Source of the DNA: Plutella xylostella
Taxonomy: Eukaryota > Arthropoda > Insecta > Lepidoptera > Plutellidae
Direction of reading: 5' to 3'
Assembly (NCBI RefSeq): GCF_932276165.1
Contig: NC_063997.1
Span: forward strand, 8,752,001 to 8,816,000
DNA: 64,000 bases
Part shown: positions 12,701 to 24,500 of the stretch, in pieces
Layout: each line of letters begins with the position of its first letter
Position numbering within the stretch: position 1 is the stretch's first letter
Made by a program: the position numbers and the translations under genes
Notes under the pieces: generated by a model
The model's input: only the letters and a program-made list of their open reading frames with translations
Told to the model about the DNA's origin: nothing
Databases searched by the model: none

Positions 12701-15165
12701 ATATTCATTGTGTAAACCCGAAGTGTCATCATCATCATCATCAGCCTATAGCAGTCCACTGCTGGACATAAATCTCCCAAAGCACGCCACTGCATACGAT
12801 CTAGCTCTCCGAAGTGTACTAACCAGCTCCCCCCACAGCGGTGGAGAAGTTCCCTGCGCACACGAGCAGTATCCGGCACGCCGTGTTCCTGCACAACGCG
12901 CGCATCGCCTCCGTCTCAGACGACGGCACGCTGCGCATCTGGGACCGCGCCTCCGGCCAGGTCAGTGCCCTCGTCATCATCATCATCAGCCCGTAATATT
13001 CCACAGCTGGACATAGGTCTCTCCCAATTATTATCATCACCAGTGAATACATGGAAAGTCGCATTAAAGTAGCGACTTCCCGAATGGCGTAGTTTACTTT
13101 AAACGTCAGGCGCACCCTAGCAGTCGGACAGTTCACAAACTGGCCAATCCTTTCTTTGCGGTGGTAAATTTTGGTCGTTGATACGCAAAGTGGCATAAGA
13201 TCTGTGAATATAGGAACTGGAGATAGGAGCGCTACAAGGCTCTGTCTTCGGCTTTTCTTTTCCAACTGCTACCGATTTTAATTTTATTAACGCTGTCACT
13301 GTCACCTAATTTGTATCTTCTTTTGTTTTCAGGAGGTACACAAAATAGAATTTCCTTCCGTTCCAAATAGTTTGGAACTATCAAGAGATGGGGCTATATT
13401 GACCGTGGCACATGGTGAGTTTATTTATATTTTATTAATTATTTTAATATAAATACTTTAAGTGGTATTATATCGTCACTTTGGAGGTCAACTAGTCTAA
13501 CCCACAAATTTTGTGAAAAAATAGTTAGGTATTCCATATCATACGAATTCAGTACTTAAAAAAAAAGTTAGCTTAATCACGTCCTGCGGCTCTTACTGTT
13601 GGTTGTCATAAGATTATTAAATAAAAACATTTATCAATGCGGAATAAATTATTACGAAATCAATAACATCAATATAAACTAATTTATGTATTGATATGTA
13701 AAACGATAATATTTTTCAAACAAATTGATATATCGTAAACCTAGATTTAAATTAATAAAACTTTCTACAAGAACAAAAATTCAAATCATTGATAAATTAA
13801 AATCAGCGTTATAAAAAACCCACCGACAATCTACCATATTGTATGCTTCAATATTGAATATTTGTGTAAGTAAACAGAAATTTTCAGACTACATATTGTT
13901 CTCTTAATTTCGTCTATGTCTATAATTCCAGCCATTTAGTGCTTATTATTAGACAGGTCATTCAAAAGTGATCATACAATCACCTGCCTTATAAAGAAGA
14001 TTATTCGTCCAAATTATGCGAGCGACAAAACGTATTGTCTTGCGACTCTTTGCGCACGATACTACTGCTTATTATAAATCTAAACAACCGACATCAGAAG
14101 CTCCCTACACATCAAAAGCACTGCTGATTATCTAATCTAAACACTCGAAATCGAAATCCAGGTTAGACCTTTCATTCTTAGGCCCTTCTCCCATTACGTC
14201 GATCGAATACAATTTAATCGTTTCAAAAATTTGTATTGCCGTGAATCTATCTAGCAGAAGATCGATTCAGATGGGGCATCCCTAGCTTACCTCTCAACCT
14301 CCTACCCTAGCTGAAACTCTTTACCTCCCACCCGCAGGTACAAACGTGGCCTTCTACTCCACGGACACGATGCGGGCCATGCGCTCCTACTGCGTGCCCA
14401 CCAAGTGCCTGTCCGCGTCGCTGGCGCCCGGCCGCGCCGCCTTCGTGTGCGGCGGCGAGGACCTCAAGGTCTACAAGTTTGACTACAACTCGGGGAATGA
14501 GATCGGTATGTTGGTTATGTGGTGTTCTTAATCAGGAGTAGATACAGTACTACATGAGAAGTCAATCAGAAAGCATAGTCTACTGTTAGATGTATCAGTA
14601 ATCGTCCACTGTTAGATATAGGCCTCGCCCAGTGAGCGCCACAACACTGTCGTTGGCCAGAATGGTCCTGATAGCGAGAAGGCTCACCACACCAGTGACA
14701 CTTGCAATTTCGTGGTCTCCACTCGAGATCTATTTACGTACTAAATTACTGAGCAAACTATTATGATTTGATACCCGATCGATGCCGATGGAGTAAAGCG
14801 GCTCTTAGATGTATACCAGAAAGTTGGCTAAAAGTGGTTAAAAGTATGGCATATACTACCTTGTATGTTATGTTACTCAGCTCCCCAGCATATTCTAACA
14901 GTTAAGTTAATAGTTTTTTACAACTCTCCACCAACCCTTAAAATACCCTCTCGCACCCGCAGAATGTAACAAAGGCCACTTCGGGCCAGTCCACTGCGTG
15001 CGATGGTCGCCCGACGGCGAACTCTACGCCACCGGGTCCGAAGACGGCACGGTGCGACTGTGGCAGAGCTCGCCCGGCCGAGTCTACGGGCTGTGGCGGC
15101 GCAGCGATGACCCGCAGCAGGTGCAGCCGTTGGCTAATGGGTTTAAAGAGTTGGCCGCCAACTGA
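9743..15165 (+). CDS. STRAP: STRAP / wmd, WD40-repeat protein
   Basis: WD40 scaffold known in vertebrates as serine-threonine kinase receptor-associated protein, and in Drosophila as wing morphogenesis defect; family members also join the SMN-Gemin complex. Exons: 9743-9857, 10705-10839, 11239-11397, 12839-12960, 13333-13414, 14338-14505, 14963-15165. Their sum is 984 nt, an exact frame giving 327 aa, the family length. It opens 'MTTFKQVPLTCGGHTRPVV'. WD repeats are visible around 'GTFEGHKGAVWGV...AKLWD', 'FSADDSLLLTASNEKLIRVF', 'ASVSDDGTLRIWD' and 'GHFGPVHCVRWSPDG...TVRLWQ'. It ends 'GFKELAAN'. Exon 12839-12960 is bracketed by two copies of one dispersed repeat. A likely intron follows 20 bases after the stop codon. 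Identity is very secure. Confidence 0.96.
9858..10704 (+). other. STRAP intron 1, no feature recognised
   Basis: Donor GTGAGT follows the 38-codon first exon. The left half is unusually G/T- and GC-rich (for example 10000-10150), the right half AT-rich. Open frames here have no recognisable protein and are not called. Confidence 0.7.
11418..11610. mobile_element. fold-back MITE, family M1, copy 2
   Basis: Arms of about 45 bases: 'CCTAGTTTCACCATACTCTG' at 11420 onward and 'CAGACTATGGTGAAACTAGG' ending near 11607, with 'TTAACACCCCTGTTA' and 'TAACAGGGGTGTTAA' just inside. It starts about 20 bases after the donor of STRAP exon 3. Better preserved than the copy at 2530-2684. Confidence 0.85.
12729..12800 (-). 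repeat. (TCA)n-tailed dispersed repeat, copy before STRAP exon 4
   Basis: (ATC)n followed by 'AGCAGTCCACTGCTGGACATA' and '..CTCCCAAAGCACGCCACTGC'. This sequence is very common in Lepidoptera and looks like the 3' end of an RTE/BovB-like LINE read on the minus strand; the class is from memory. It ends less than 40 bases before the acceptor of exon 12839-12960. Confidence 0.6.
12972..13030 (-). repeat. (TCA)n-tailed dispersed repeat, copy after STRAP exon 4
   Basis: (ATC)n then 'CCACAGCTGGACATAGGTCT', same orientation as the copy at 12729-12800. It begins only about 12 bases after the exon 4 donor, so the exon is boxed by two copies. Confidence 0.6.
13415..14337 (+). other. STRAP intron 5, no feature recognised
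   Basis: AT-rich intron between donor GTGAGT at 13415 and acceptor at 14336-14337. Nothing beyond intron sequence was recognised. Confidence 0.6.
14588..14705 (-). repeat. degenerate copy of the (TCA)n-associated repeat
   Basis: 'CGTCCACTGTTAGATATAGG' followed by 'CCTCGCCCAGTGAGCGCCAC' matches the layout of the repeats at 12729 and 12972, but the trinucleotide tail is gone. It lies in the STRAP intron 14506-14962. Confidence 0.4.
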
Positions 15166-16421
15166 TGTGGAGGGTTGACGCACAGGTGAGGAGGCGTTTT
15201 GTGTTTTTGTGCTATGAGATGATTTATATTGGGGATGAAATGGTAAATCAACTGTCGATGAATCAACGAACTGGTAGCCCACAGGTTTTCTTCCAACTAA
15301 CGTTTCGCCTATAAATTTGTATGTGGTTTGTGGAAGATACGTTTGTTGGTCGAAATATTGTATGGGCTAAAAGTTCATGGGTCAATCGACTGTGGATGAA
15401 CCGTTTCAGACTCGATCCGTCTTTTTAGTAAATAAACGATGTGTCTATTTGCATTTATGACATCGGACCAACAAAAACATTTATCTATAAATGCTTATCG
15501 TCATAATTTTTAAAGGAAATATTTTACCAATTTCAATAATATAAAATTGGAAATAACAATTAGGGTTTCGATTCAAAAAAAGTAGGTTCTGTGTTCATGG
15601 TCAACTAGATATTAAACTTCTTGGCGAGTTTAAAAACGAGATTATTAATTTAAGTTAAAACTAAAGGTTACAATAATATTATAATGAAATTAAATTATTT
15701 AAAAATGACCAATCAGGTTTCAGGAAAACATGTTATCATAAACGATGTAATGAGTTTTATAGTGTGTTTATTGCATCGTTGTTTAAAAATGTATGAACCA
15801 ATACAAAGGTTTATTTGCCCTATGTGAGGTTATGCAATGAAATTAAATTGATAATGCACTGCGGTGCCGTATTCTTACCAACTTATTTATTTTCAACGTT
15901 AGTAAAGTGAATATGATTTTGTTCCACAACCACAATTGAACTTCAAAACTGAAAGGATAAACTTTTCCACCTAAAACCTGCGACAGTACCTAATCAAGCA
16001 TTTCCCCCTGAAAAACTGTCATAACAGTCGCGGATTTTTGCGATGCAGCGACGTCGCAACGCAGTTTTGTGTACTTACAAGCCCTTATGCATCTAGGTTA
16101 TGTTTCCAACAATCGATATACTTGAAAAGTGTTTTTTTTTTCTTAAAACAATTTCTCCTTGTTTCAGGAATAATGTGGAACTGTGTAATCGCAATCAAAA
16201 TTGAACGCTTGGTGATATCACGACGGAGGGTCAGCAGTTTTCACCAGGACATGTGTTATTAAGAGGGGATTGCATGAAATCAAGACATTTTTTAAATCCT
16301 GAAATTATGTTGTGCTATATTTTTTTGGCAACATTTCAGTTTTTTATACTCAGAAGTAATGTATGTACCTATTTATTGTAAAGAAACGAAACCGAATAGA
16401 CTTGATATGCAACAAAATAAA
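15166..16421 (+). other. STRAP 3' UTR with probable intron
   Basis: A donor-like CAG|GTGAGG lies at 15185/15186, 20 bases after the stop codon. A good acceptor, 'CTCCTTGTTTCAG', ends at 16167. An AATAAA follows at 16416-16421. The simplest reading is a 3' UTR split by a 982-base intron. The stop codon is close enough to the junction that nonsense-mediated decay would not be expected. No transcript evidence is available. Confidence 0.4.
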
Positions 16422-17291
16422 AGTAATTTGTACATATTTTTCGAATTTTAACTTATTTATAGAACTATATTTAAGTAGGGTATAAAATAAAACGACAGGT
16501 ATTGACTAATAGTAGATTTATTTAGTCAATAGTTGTGTGAAAACTTTTAATGCTCAACTCACTGTGACCAGTTTTTTTTTTACAAATAATTTAAATTAAA
16601 ATACAACCAGGCAGTGGAAGTTAAAAATACATTTGTTTTTTTGTTATAATTACACATGTAGGCATTATTTATTACACAAAATATACATTTATGTATGTCT
16701 TTTTAAATTGCAACTTTATTTTTTTCAATATCAAGCTGACTATATGAAAGTTAAAATTATAAAAACTTTTGTTTTGTCCCACCGGACTCATATCGTACCT
16801 TACAGATCTTAACTTAAGTATTTTGTTTCATTAAAGCTAAAAATGGCTATAAATGCTTAATTATCTAAAATATGTCCTGACATGTTTGAGTATTTGATAT
16901 TCTTGGTCCAAAATATATAAAATCACATGTATCTGTGTAACTGACGAATATTAACAATAATAATACCAATGCGTTCATACGACCTAACTTTCTTGTACTA
17001 GTTTGATTCGTAAACACTTCGACAGTACAATCAAAATTGGTAGGACTCTTGTCACTATCACCATAAATTCAATACATAATTTAGTTCTTGAACCGGACGA
17101 GCCGGTCTGAAATAAATTACGCCATTTTCGACTTAAATTACCATGGTAACGACTTCAATGGATACCATACATTCACAGTCTTTTATCTTAAATTTATATT
17201 TACACTTATTACACTTCACTCATTCAGCCTTTATAAAGCGGTTGGTTTTGACGTCCTCAATCTTTTGCATCATGTTGGCAGTATTCAACAA
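16422..17291. other. intergenic, no feature recognised
   Basis: Very AT-rich sequence after the presumed STRAP poly(A) signal. No coding, RNA or repeat structure recognised. Confidence 0.6.
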
Positions 17292-17459
17292 TATAGTGCC
17301 ACAATCTTATCTGTTCCGGTGGTCAAAATGTGTACTAACGAGACGTCATTGTCAAACGTCCTTTCATACTCTGTGCGTTATGTTATTTGAGTTGTCAATT
17401 TCTGCGAAGAGGCTGACGCTACGTTATTTAATTTGTTTTGTGATTTTCTGGGTGTAATA

Positions 17460-17813
17460 ATGCCAAAAGCGCTGAAAAGTGATGCAAGAAAAGTAATACT
17501 AGATATATTGGCTTTTATGCAGGAAGAATAACGTATTCAGGCGCCTTTAATTCCGTTAGAAAAATTGGAAGAACGAGTTGCAGCGGCTACAGGTTAGTGT
17601 TGCCAAATATGACGAATAATTTTACCCATATACTTACATGTAATTTTATTAATATTTTCCCGAGAGACCCGTACCCCAGCAGTGGGGACGGGATGGGTCG
17701 TGATGAAAGTATATAATCTTTATTTTTCTTTGATTACAGGTGTGAGTGAAGCTGCGTTCCTATACCTTAGGCAGTATACCAAGAAGAATTTCTCGCACCT
17801 GCAGCGATTTTAG
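17460..17813 (+). pseudogene. HTH-like ORF of a DNA transposon, broken
   Basis: The frame begins 'MPKALKSDARKVILDILAFM' and is interrupted by TAA at 17529-17531. It continues in frame to 'LEKLEERVAAAT', then a donor GTTAGT at 17593. A second piece, 17740-17813, keeps frame and reads 'GVSEAAFLYLRQY' before TAG. The pattern resembles a multicopy lepidopteran N-terminal helix-turn-helix region (residues after 'VAAxTGVSE'); that family link is from memory. It lies inside the TA-flanked element, so it is probably the residue of its transposase gene, not a host gene. Confidence 0.55.
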
Positions 17814-17867
17814 ACGAAATAATGATGATTAATGACATCTTCTTCTTCCACTACGAGTATCAAGGGT

Positions 17868-17995
17868 TGGCTGGAAGAAATGGATTTTTGGCAATTAGCC
17901 TTGGTACATTGTCTGAATTTCTTTGAATTTTATGCTCTTGTTTCTTGTTACTTAAGAAAATAAAAAAAATAAAGTGTTCATAAATAAATAAATAA
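17868..17995 (+). repeat. LINE 3'-end fragment, plus strand
   Basis: 'GGTTGGCTGGAAGAAATGG' and 'TTGGTACATTGTCTGAATTT' leading to an A-rich tail (AATAAAAAAAATAAAG) are the reverse-strand counterpart of the 3' region of the LINE at 37343. It sits inside the DNA transposon. Confidence 0.55.
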
Positions 17996-18539
17996 TAATT
18001 AAGTACAATAGTTTTCTATCTCGTTATTCCCACGACCCACAGATATTACATACCTATATCATTGTAAAATCTAGATTTAATGTCTTATATCAGAACATAA
18101 TCAGAACTTATTTTGTTTCTGTTTGCCGTGGACAATTTTTTTATACAACAAATGTCGTTTGATATATTATATCCTCTTTCATTTACTATCGACCCTATAT
18201 TTTGATTTATCTATACTTATGAATGTACCTAATTATAAAAATAGGTAATAGCAGAAATGAGTTGTCGTTTAAACCAGAAATAGGCAAAATTTAATCGATG
18301 GCATCACTGGATTCAATGACAGCGACGTCGCCACCGGAACAGATAAGATTGTGGCACTATAGTTTCTATTGATGCGCATTATAGCGTTGATTTTAGCAAC
18401 ACGTTTATATTTAAATTAGAAAACCACCTGTATGGCAACACCAAAATTACATATGCCAACCCCACGGAATCAGACCTTCTTTACTCTATGCCACCAAAAC
18501 GAGCACGCAAAACCAACCGCTCTACCCAGCAACACACAT

Positions 18540-21500
18540 TCACTTGGCGATGAAAGGCGACAGGTCCGGGAACTTGAAGTTGAGGGGCGGGCGGCGCGCC
18601 TGCCGCGGCCGGTCCGGGGCCGCGGCGCCGCACTGGGCCGTGCACACGTCGTCTCTCAGCACTGCCTCGCGCGGCCACTCGCGCAGCAGTTGCGCGCAGT
18701 CGGTGATGCGGAGCGACGCGCATTGCGCCTGGTAGGGATGAGGTATGGTAAGAATTATTTGCATCAAAAGTAAGACTAGTAACATTTAAAGTAAGTAACT
18801 AGTTAGTTTACTTGATACCTAAATGAAACTATTCAAGCCACTAACAGTTGGACAAAGTCTATCAGGAAAGAACTATATAGGTTTCATGTTATAAGGACTG
18901 TAGAAGGAAACTGTTCCGTCGCTCCATTGCAGACGTATTAAACAAAAGAGCAGTGAACGATGATGACGATGAAAACGTAACTTATTCGTATTCGGTGACA
19001 AACACTAGAGCTGGACTTGGGTTTGTTACCGCAATGTAAGCATTTAGTGTAACAGTGACAAACTGACATAGGGTTTGGCACCGGAATAGAGTTCTTAGTT
19101 GTTGACTGCCTAGGGTGTGCCGGACGAACATGAGATACAGTTGACACAACACCCAAAGACACATCCTTATTTAGCAAACAAATTCAACTTCAACTTACGC
19201 CCTCAGCAGTACATATACACGAGGTGCAGGGCGAGGGGAAGGCGGAGTCTCCCACTGCGACGTTCCGGCCGGCGATGAGGCAGCCCTGCGCCGAGCTCTC
19301 GCGCCACGCAGACAGGTCCAGCTTGGGCAGCGATGAGCACGGGACGCGGGGGTTTCTGCGGGTGGAGGGTTGTGGGTTAGGGTTAAAGTTTTTGATAGGT
19401 GTATAATGGACAATATATAGTGACTGTTTTTCTGATGGTATCGGGTTGAGACTGTGGACTGGTCATATAGATGGCCTTACCACCGATGACCGTTGAAGAG
19501 TTCTCGCACTCCGGCCAGTTGTGCCTACGACCTTAGAAAGGTAGCTTGTAGTAGTTGGATGATTAAATCCAAGAACAGAGTGTTGTGGGGCTCTTTGTGA
19601 GTACTCTATGTAAGACGATTAAGGGTTGATAGTCATGATGACGATAAGATACCTGTCAGTAACAGCAGTAAGACGATTAGGGGTTGATAGTAGGTTGATG
19701 GTCATGAATAAGGCACTTACAAGAAGTTGCTAGGCAGGTCGAAGGCGGCTCGCTGGACATCACTCGCCACGTCGAAGTTGTCGCACATGATCTTGGACAG
19801 CGTCACCTTGCGGATCTCGCTCAGCTGCTGCTCCGTGAACCTAGCCGCGTTGTTGTCGTTCTCGTACCTGGGAGGGGGAATTTGTAAGTAAATTGGGGTT
19901 TCAATTTTGCTATCTAGTTACAACTGAATCAGCATCCAGTTAGCCAGTAGGAAGGAGGAAGGACGATATCAGAGTTTTGTGGCGCTTATGAGGAGAGGCC
20001 CTTTATACGTAACAGTGGACAGTTACGGTAATAGTAATATATTTATAGGCTGATTATGCAGAGCAGAGAGATAATCCTCTCTTCAGCTCACAACTCGTCG
20101 TTAGATCATAATATTATGTGTATGTAGAGAATACGCTGGTAACTCCATGCAGTTTTAAGCTTTGAAGCAAGCCACTAATCTAGATTCACAATGTTCAACA
20201 AACTCACCAGAACCGGTCGCACTTCCTCAACTGGCGGAACTGTATGGCGATGATGCAGGCGAAGGTGGGCCCCACCAGCCCGCCCTGCAGCGGCCGCTCG
20301 CTCATGCCGCCCGGGAACAGGTCGATGTCGTCCACGGTGGGGTAGATGCGCTTCAGTCTGGAGTGAGAGGGAGGAGGTGGTGAGTTACAGGGACCAGTGG
20401 GGTATGATGATATGGGGAAATGTTTTATAGGGGTTGCAAGAAAATAATCATGTTTGTTACTTTAGCCTCGTGACCCTGAATGGTGGACGAAAATAAACGT
20501 AATTTCAGGCAGTAGGAGGAATACTTAAAGCGAAGAGTACTTAAGAGGATACACGGTGTGTAAATTCTAAACTTCAGTTTGTAGCTTTCAATCCAATAGG
20601 TACTTGTCTGGACTCGTCAACGGGAACGCCAAGAACAAGTGGTGCGACTACAGATATGAGCAATAATTATGTAGTAGGTATATAATTATATTATTATGTA
20701 ACTAGGTACAGTTCATAATGTCACATCTCTCACCTAGCAATAACTTCATCAGGAATCTCCCTCGCCAAGTCTTCAAACGTAGAAGCCCTCTTCAGATTAC
20801 ACAGCGCTCTGTAGTTATTGTAGCTGGGGATCCCGTGGTCTCTAGCTCTCTGTATATTCAGGGCAATGAGGTCGATACCAGAGAACGGTATGCGACGGTC
20901 CTCGAACAGATGGTTGGTCACTTCTCCCGTGATGAACTGGTCCAAGGTTTCCATTGGAGTTGATGAGAGTCCACGCATCAGCTCGTCTACCATTGCTGGG
21001 TGCTGTGGAATAAATTGGGTAATCAGTGATGGAGCAATAATATTTAAGGTAGGTATTTAGAAATCAGCAAGCTGAAGTGAAGTGGATATAGCTCCGTATT
21101 TTCCAACCACCGATAACCATTATAGGGAGGAAACAAGAAAGATCGAACGCAACCAAGAACTGAACGCTGAGCATAGTGTGTTTGGCAGGGTTTTTTTTTC
21201 AGCAGTGGACGTTACTTGGCTGATGATGAGAATGATGATGCATAGAACTCACAGTCATGAACATGTCAGGCCTGAAGAACCCGTCCCTCAGCAGGATCGG
21301 CGGCTCCACGGGCTGGTATGTGGGTGACAGACGAGGCAGGTGCGGCCGCAGCAGCGAGTGCCCGAAGCGGAAGGCCGCCGCCGCGAACTCGGTCACGATT
21401 GATGGGTTGCAAGTGGGGGAGTACTCTTTGTAGTAGCCTGGAATAGTTAGGGATAAGTAGATTAAAATTCAACGAGTTAACTAGTGGCAATATGCCGATT

Positions 21501-24500
21501 ATATTCGTATATAGCCTCGAACCGAAGACGAGTGAGAAGCCCTCCAGGTTAGACAGATAGCCGTTGGATGTGGAAAATTTAAAATTGCGATCGGGTACGG
21601 GTTGACAATGATAAACATTCTGAGCAGTAGAGTTACATAAACAAACGGTAGGTATATAGGGATGATAAATTACCTGACGGCAACAGCTTCAATCCATACA
21701 AGTTGACAGCGTTCCACGACAGCAATCGCGGCAGGAACTCATTGTAGATCGTGTGCGTGAACTCGGCCGCCACAATCCGTCTTGTATGTTCGAACAGCAG
21801 CTCGGCGTCCCAGTGCGGGTTGACGCCGCGGAGGCCTTCGACGACGCGGTTGTGTTCGCGCAGCCAGATCGTGTGGATAGCGGTCAGGCCTGGCTGTTCT
21901 GAGGCTCGCCCGTCGCCTGGAGAAAGGATTAGATTTAGTTGGGTGGGATCTTAGGGTAAGAGGAGTAGTCAGTTCGGTGAGTTAAGATAAATTGTCTTTT
22001 TCCCTCGAGTCTCGAATGCAAGGGGATTCGTCAACACATACTTACATAATAAGTGCCTAGTACTTATTATGTATGTCCACTTTCCATAAGCGATCTCTAA
22101 AATATTCTGAATACTAGAATTCTTTCATGTCGTTAGATAAAACCAATCCAAGACGCTGTCCAATAATACCTATACGTATTTTACTATAGGTAGGTAGATA
22201 CAAAAGCCAACTCACCAGCAATAAAACAGTACCCAGACGGTGCTTTACACTCGGGATGGCTGTCGGACCTCGGCAACAAATCTCTTCCTCCAAGCGGGTG
22301 AATAGTCGCGTTCAGTCGTCCGTTGAAGCCTCGCAGCTTGCGCACGATGCACGGGTTCTCTCCGTAGATGACGGACGCGTCGATGAAGGCTGTGTTCTGG
22401 TTCACTTGCTCTCTGGGGCCTGGGGGAGAGGGTGGATTAGGTTAATATTTTGGGTAGATGGTGGGAGTATTTTAAGACAGTTATTGTATGGAAACACATT
22501 TTACTTTACAATTTTTTCTAATATAGTTCTTTTGTAGCTGAATGTTGAAAACTTCCATATTTTGTATTTAATCAATGAGTTTCACGTGATTGCAAAGTTG
22601 GTCCCATAATGTATTTTATTTTCAGTATGGCGGGTTCATAAACCTGCCTTTGGGAAGTTCACTGATGAAATTACACACTTACCCAACTGTTGTTGTCCAG
22701 GCAGACTTCTCATGAATGGGAAGCAGAGCCGCTCGCCGGAAGTGACGTTGACCTCCGGGTAGTAGTGGTCACCTCTCGGAACCGGAAACGGGTTGCATTC
22801 CGGATGTACCGTGCGCGGCGAGTCGCAGGATCGACAGTCAGGGATAGATTCGTGGAAACCTAAAATAGAAGTCATATAATAATATTTTTAAAAGAAACAA
22901 AATTAATAAGGACTACAAAATGGGTATGGAAGAAGACGGAAGAAAATTTATGTAACAACAACATAAAAAGAATTATGAATTTTTGGCAGCGCGTTGAATT
23001 CTTTTGTATGAAAAAATTGTAAGTACCTACATTTTTTTGTCAATAGTTATTTGACCCGATTTTTATCTATCTATAATAAAAATATATCGGCAATCGAATA
23101 CAACAAAATTGTGTGACTCAGAGATCTCAGTCACACAATTTAAATAATTGATCAGTTGATCACCCTTCCAACTTTAGATCTCATCAAGCGTAGCCGAACG
23201 CCAGCCAAAAATCAAACCTATCCATTTTTCATTAACCATCCCTCACCTTTATGAATAGGCGTCATCGTGAGCTCGTGGTCCACAAACTGCGCAAACTGCA
23301 TGACCATGAGCGTGTAGCGAGTGTGCAGGTTGGAGATGTCGGGGTGGATCACCGTGGAGATGACTCGAGGGGACGCCAGCGGAGCCCCGGTCACGGAGTT
23401 GATGCGGGGGCGGCTCACACCTGGGATGGGGGAAAAGGTTTATACTTAGGTGTATGTGAAAATATGCAGAGATAACATATAACATTAACAAACATTAACA
23501 TAAGAGATAACATATAACATTGATATCACTGACTATGGAAAGGTTTGAATATTATACATAGGGATTAATCCATGATTTCAGATTTTTCAAGAGGTTGCAT
23601 TACATTGAGGACATTAGACATACAAATATAGTTTTAATAACAAAAAATTTACCCAAACAAATCAATACCGTGCGGGTAAATAAACCGTTTAAAATTACAA
23701 GCAAAGTTCAATATTTTAGATATAGGGTTACGTAACGTACCTTGGGACGCTTGTACCTCGGGACATTGAATGTGTTTTAAAAACCGGCTAAATAAACACA
23801 TTAAAATTCTACCCTAGGCATAGTATTTTACTCGCATGGCAAAACTAGTGAGACAATATGAAGTTTTTTGGAGTCAAAAGTAGCTTTTGTATAGTTTTTT
23901 GTGTTGCTTTATCTCATTGAGGCATGCTCAAAATAAAGACATGGATGTCACGTATAACTTTTCAGCTATTTAATTTTATGACATGGCAATTATCTGAAAG
24001 ATTCCTTAATTAAAAATAAAGATATTTAAATTTTGGTTAAATATTGCTTTTTTGTACCTTGGGACACGATTAAATTTGTACCTTGGGACACTGTTTCCTA
24101 TGGCTTTGTACTATGGAAAATGCAAACATCTAAATAACGCCTTATATCTCTGTTCTTATTAGTGCCAGAGTGAAACTAGACAGAAGAGAGATGCAGTAAA
24201 TCAATAAGAACAGAGATATAAGGCGTTATTTAGAAGTTTGCATTTTTCATAGTACAAAGCTATAGGAAACAGTGTCCCTAGGTACAAACGTGTAACGTAC
24301 CTTGGGCCAAAACAAGCATTTCTACTTTTATCTTAATTTAATAAAATCTGGCCACACTAAAGCTTTAGCACAAATACTAGTGATAATAGATTATATATCC
24401 TACCGAATAAAGAAAATTTCACATTAATATCTTAGTTGTACGCTGCGATAGCTTCATTCAAAGTTGGGGTAGTCGAAAATGTCCCTAGGTACGTTACGTT

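Larger units (their letters stand above)
17292..18361 (+). mobile_element. TA-flanked DNA transposon, degenerate
   Basis: The 31-base ends are inverted copies: left 'TATAGTGCCACAATCTTATC..' from 17292 and right '..GATAAGATTGTGGCACTATA' ending at 18361. The outermost TA on both sides fits a TA target duplication, as in Tc1/mariner-like elements. The interior carries a broken reading frame (17460-17813) and a LINE 3' end (17868-17995). At about 1.07 kb it is too decayed to encode a transposase. Confidence 0.7.

Noticed and set aside
18432..18773. Plus-strand frame over the last DBLOX exon
   Set aside because: Shadow of the minus-strand exon, which has splice borders and family motifs.
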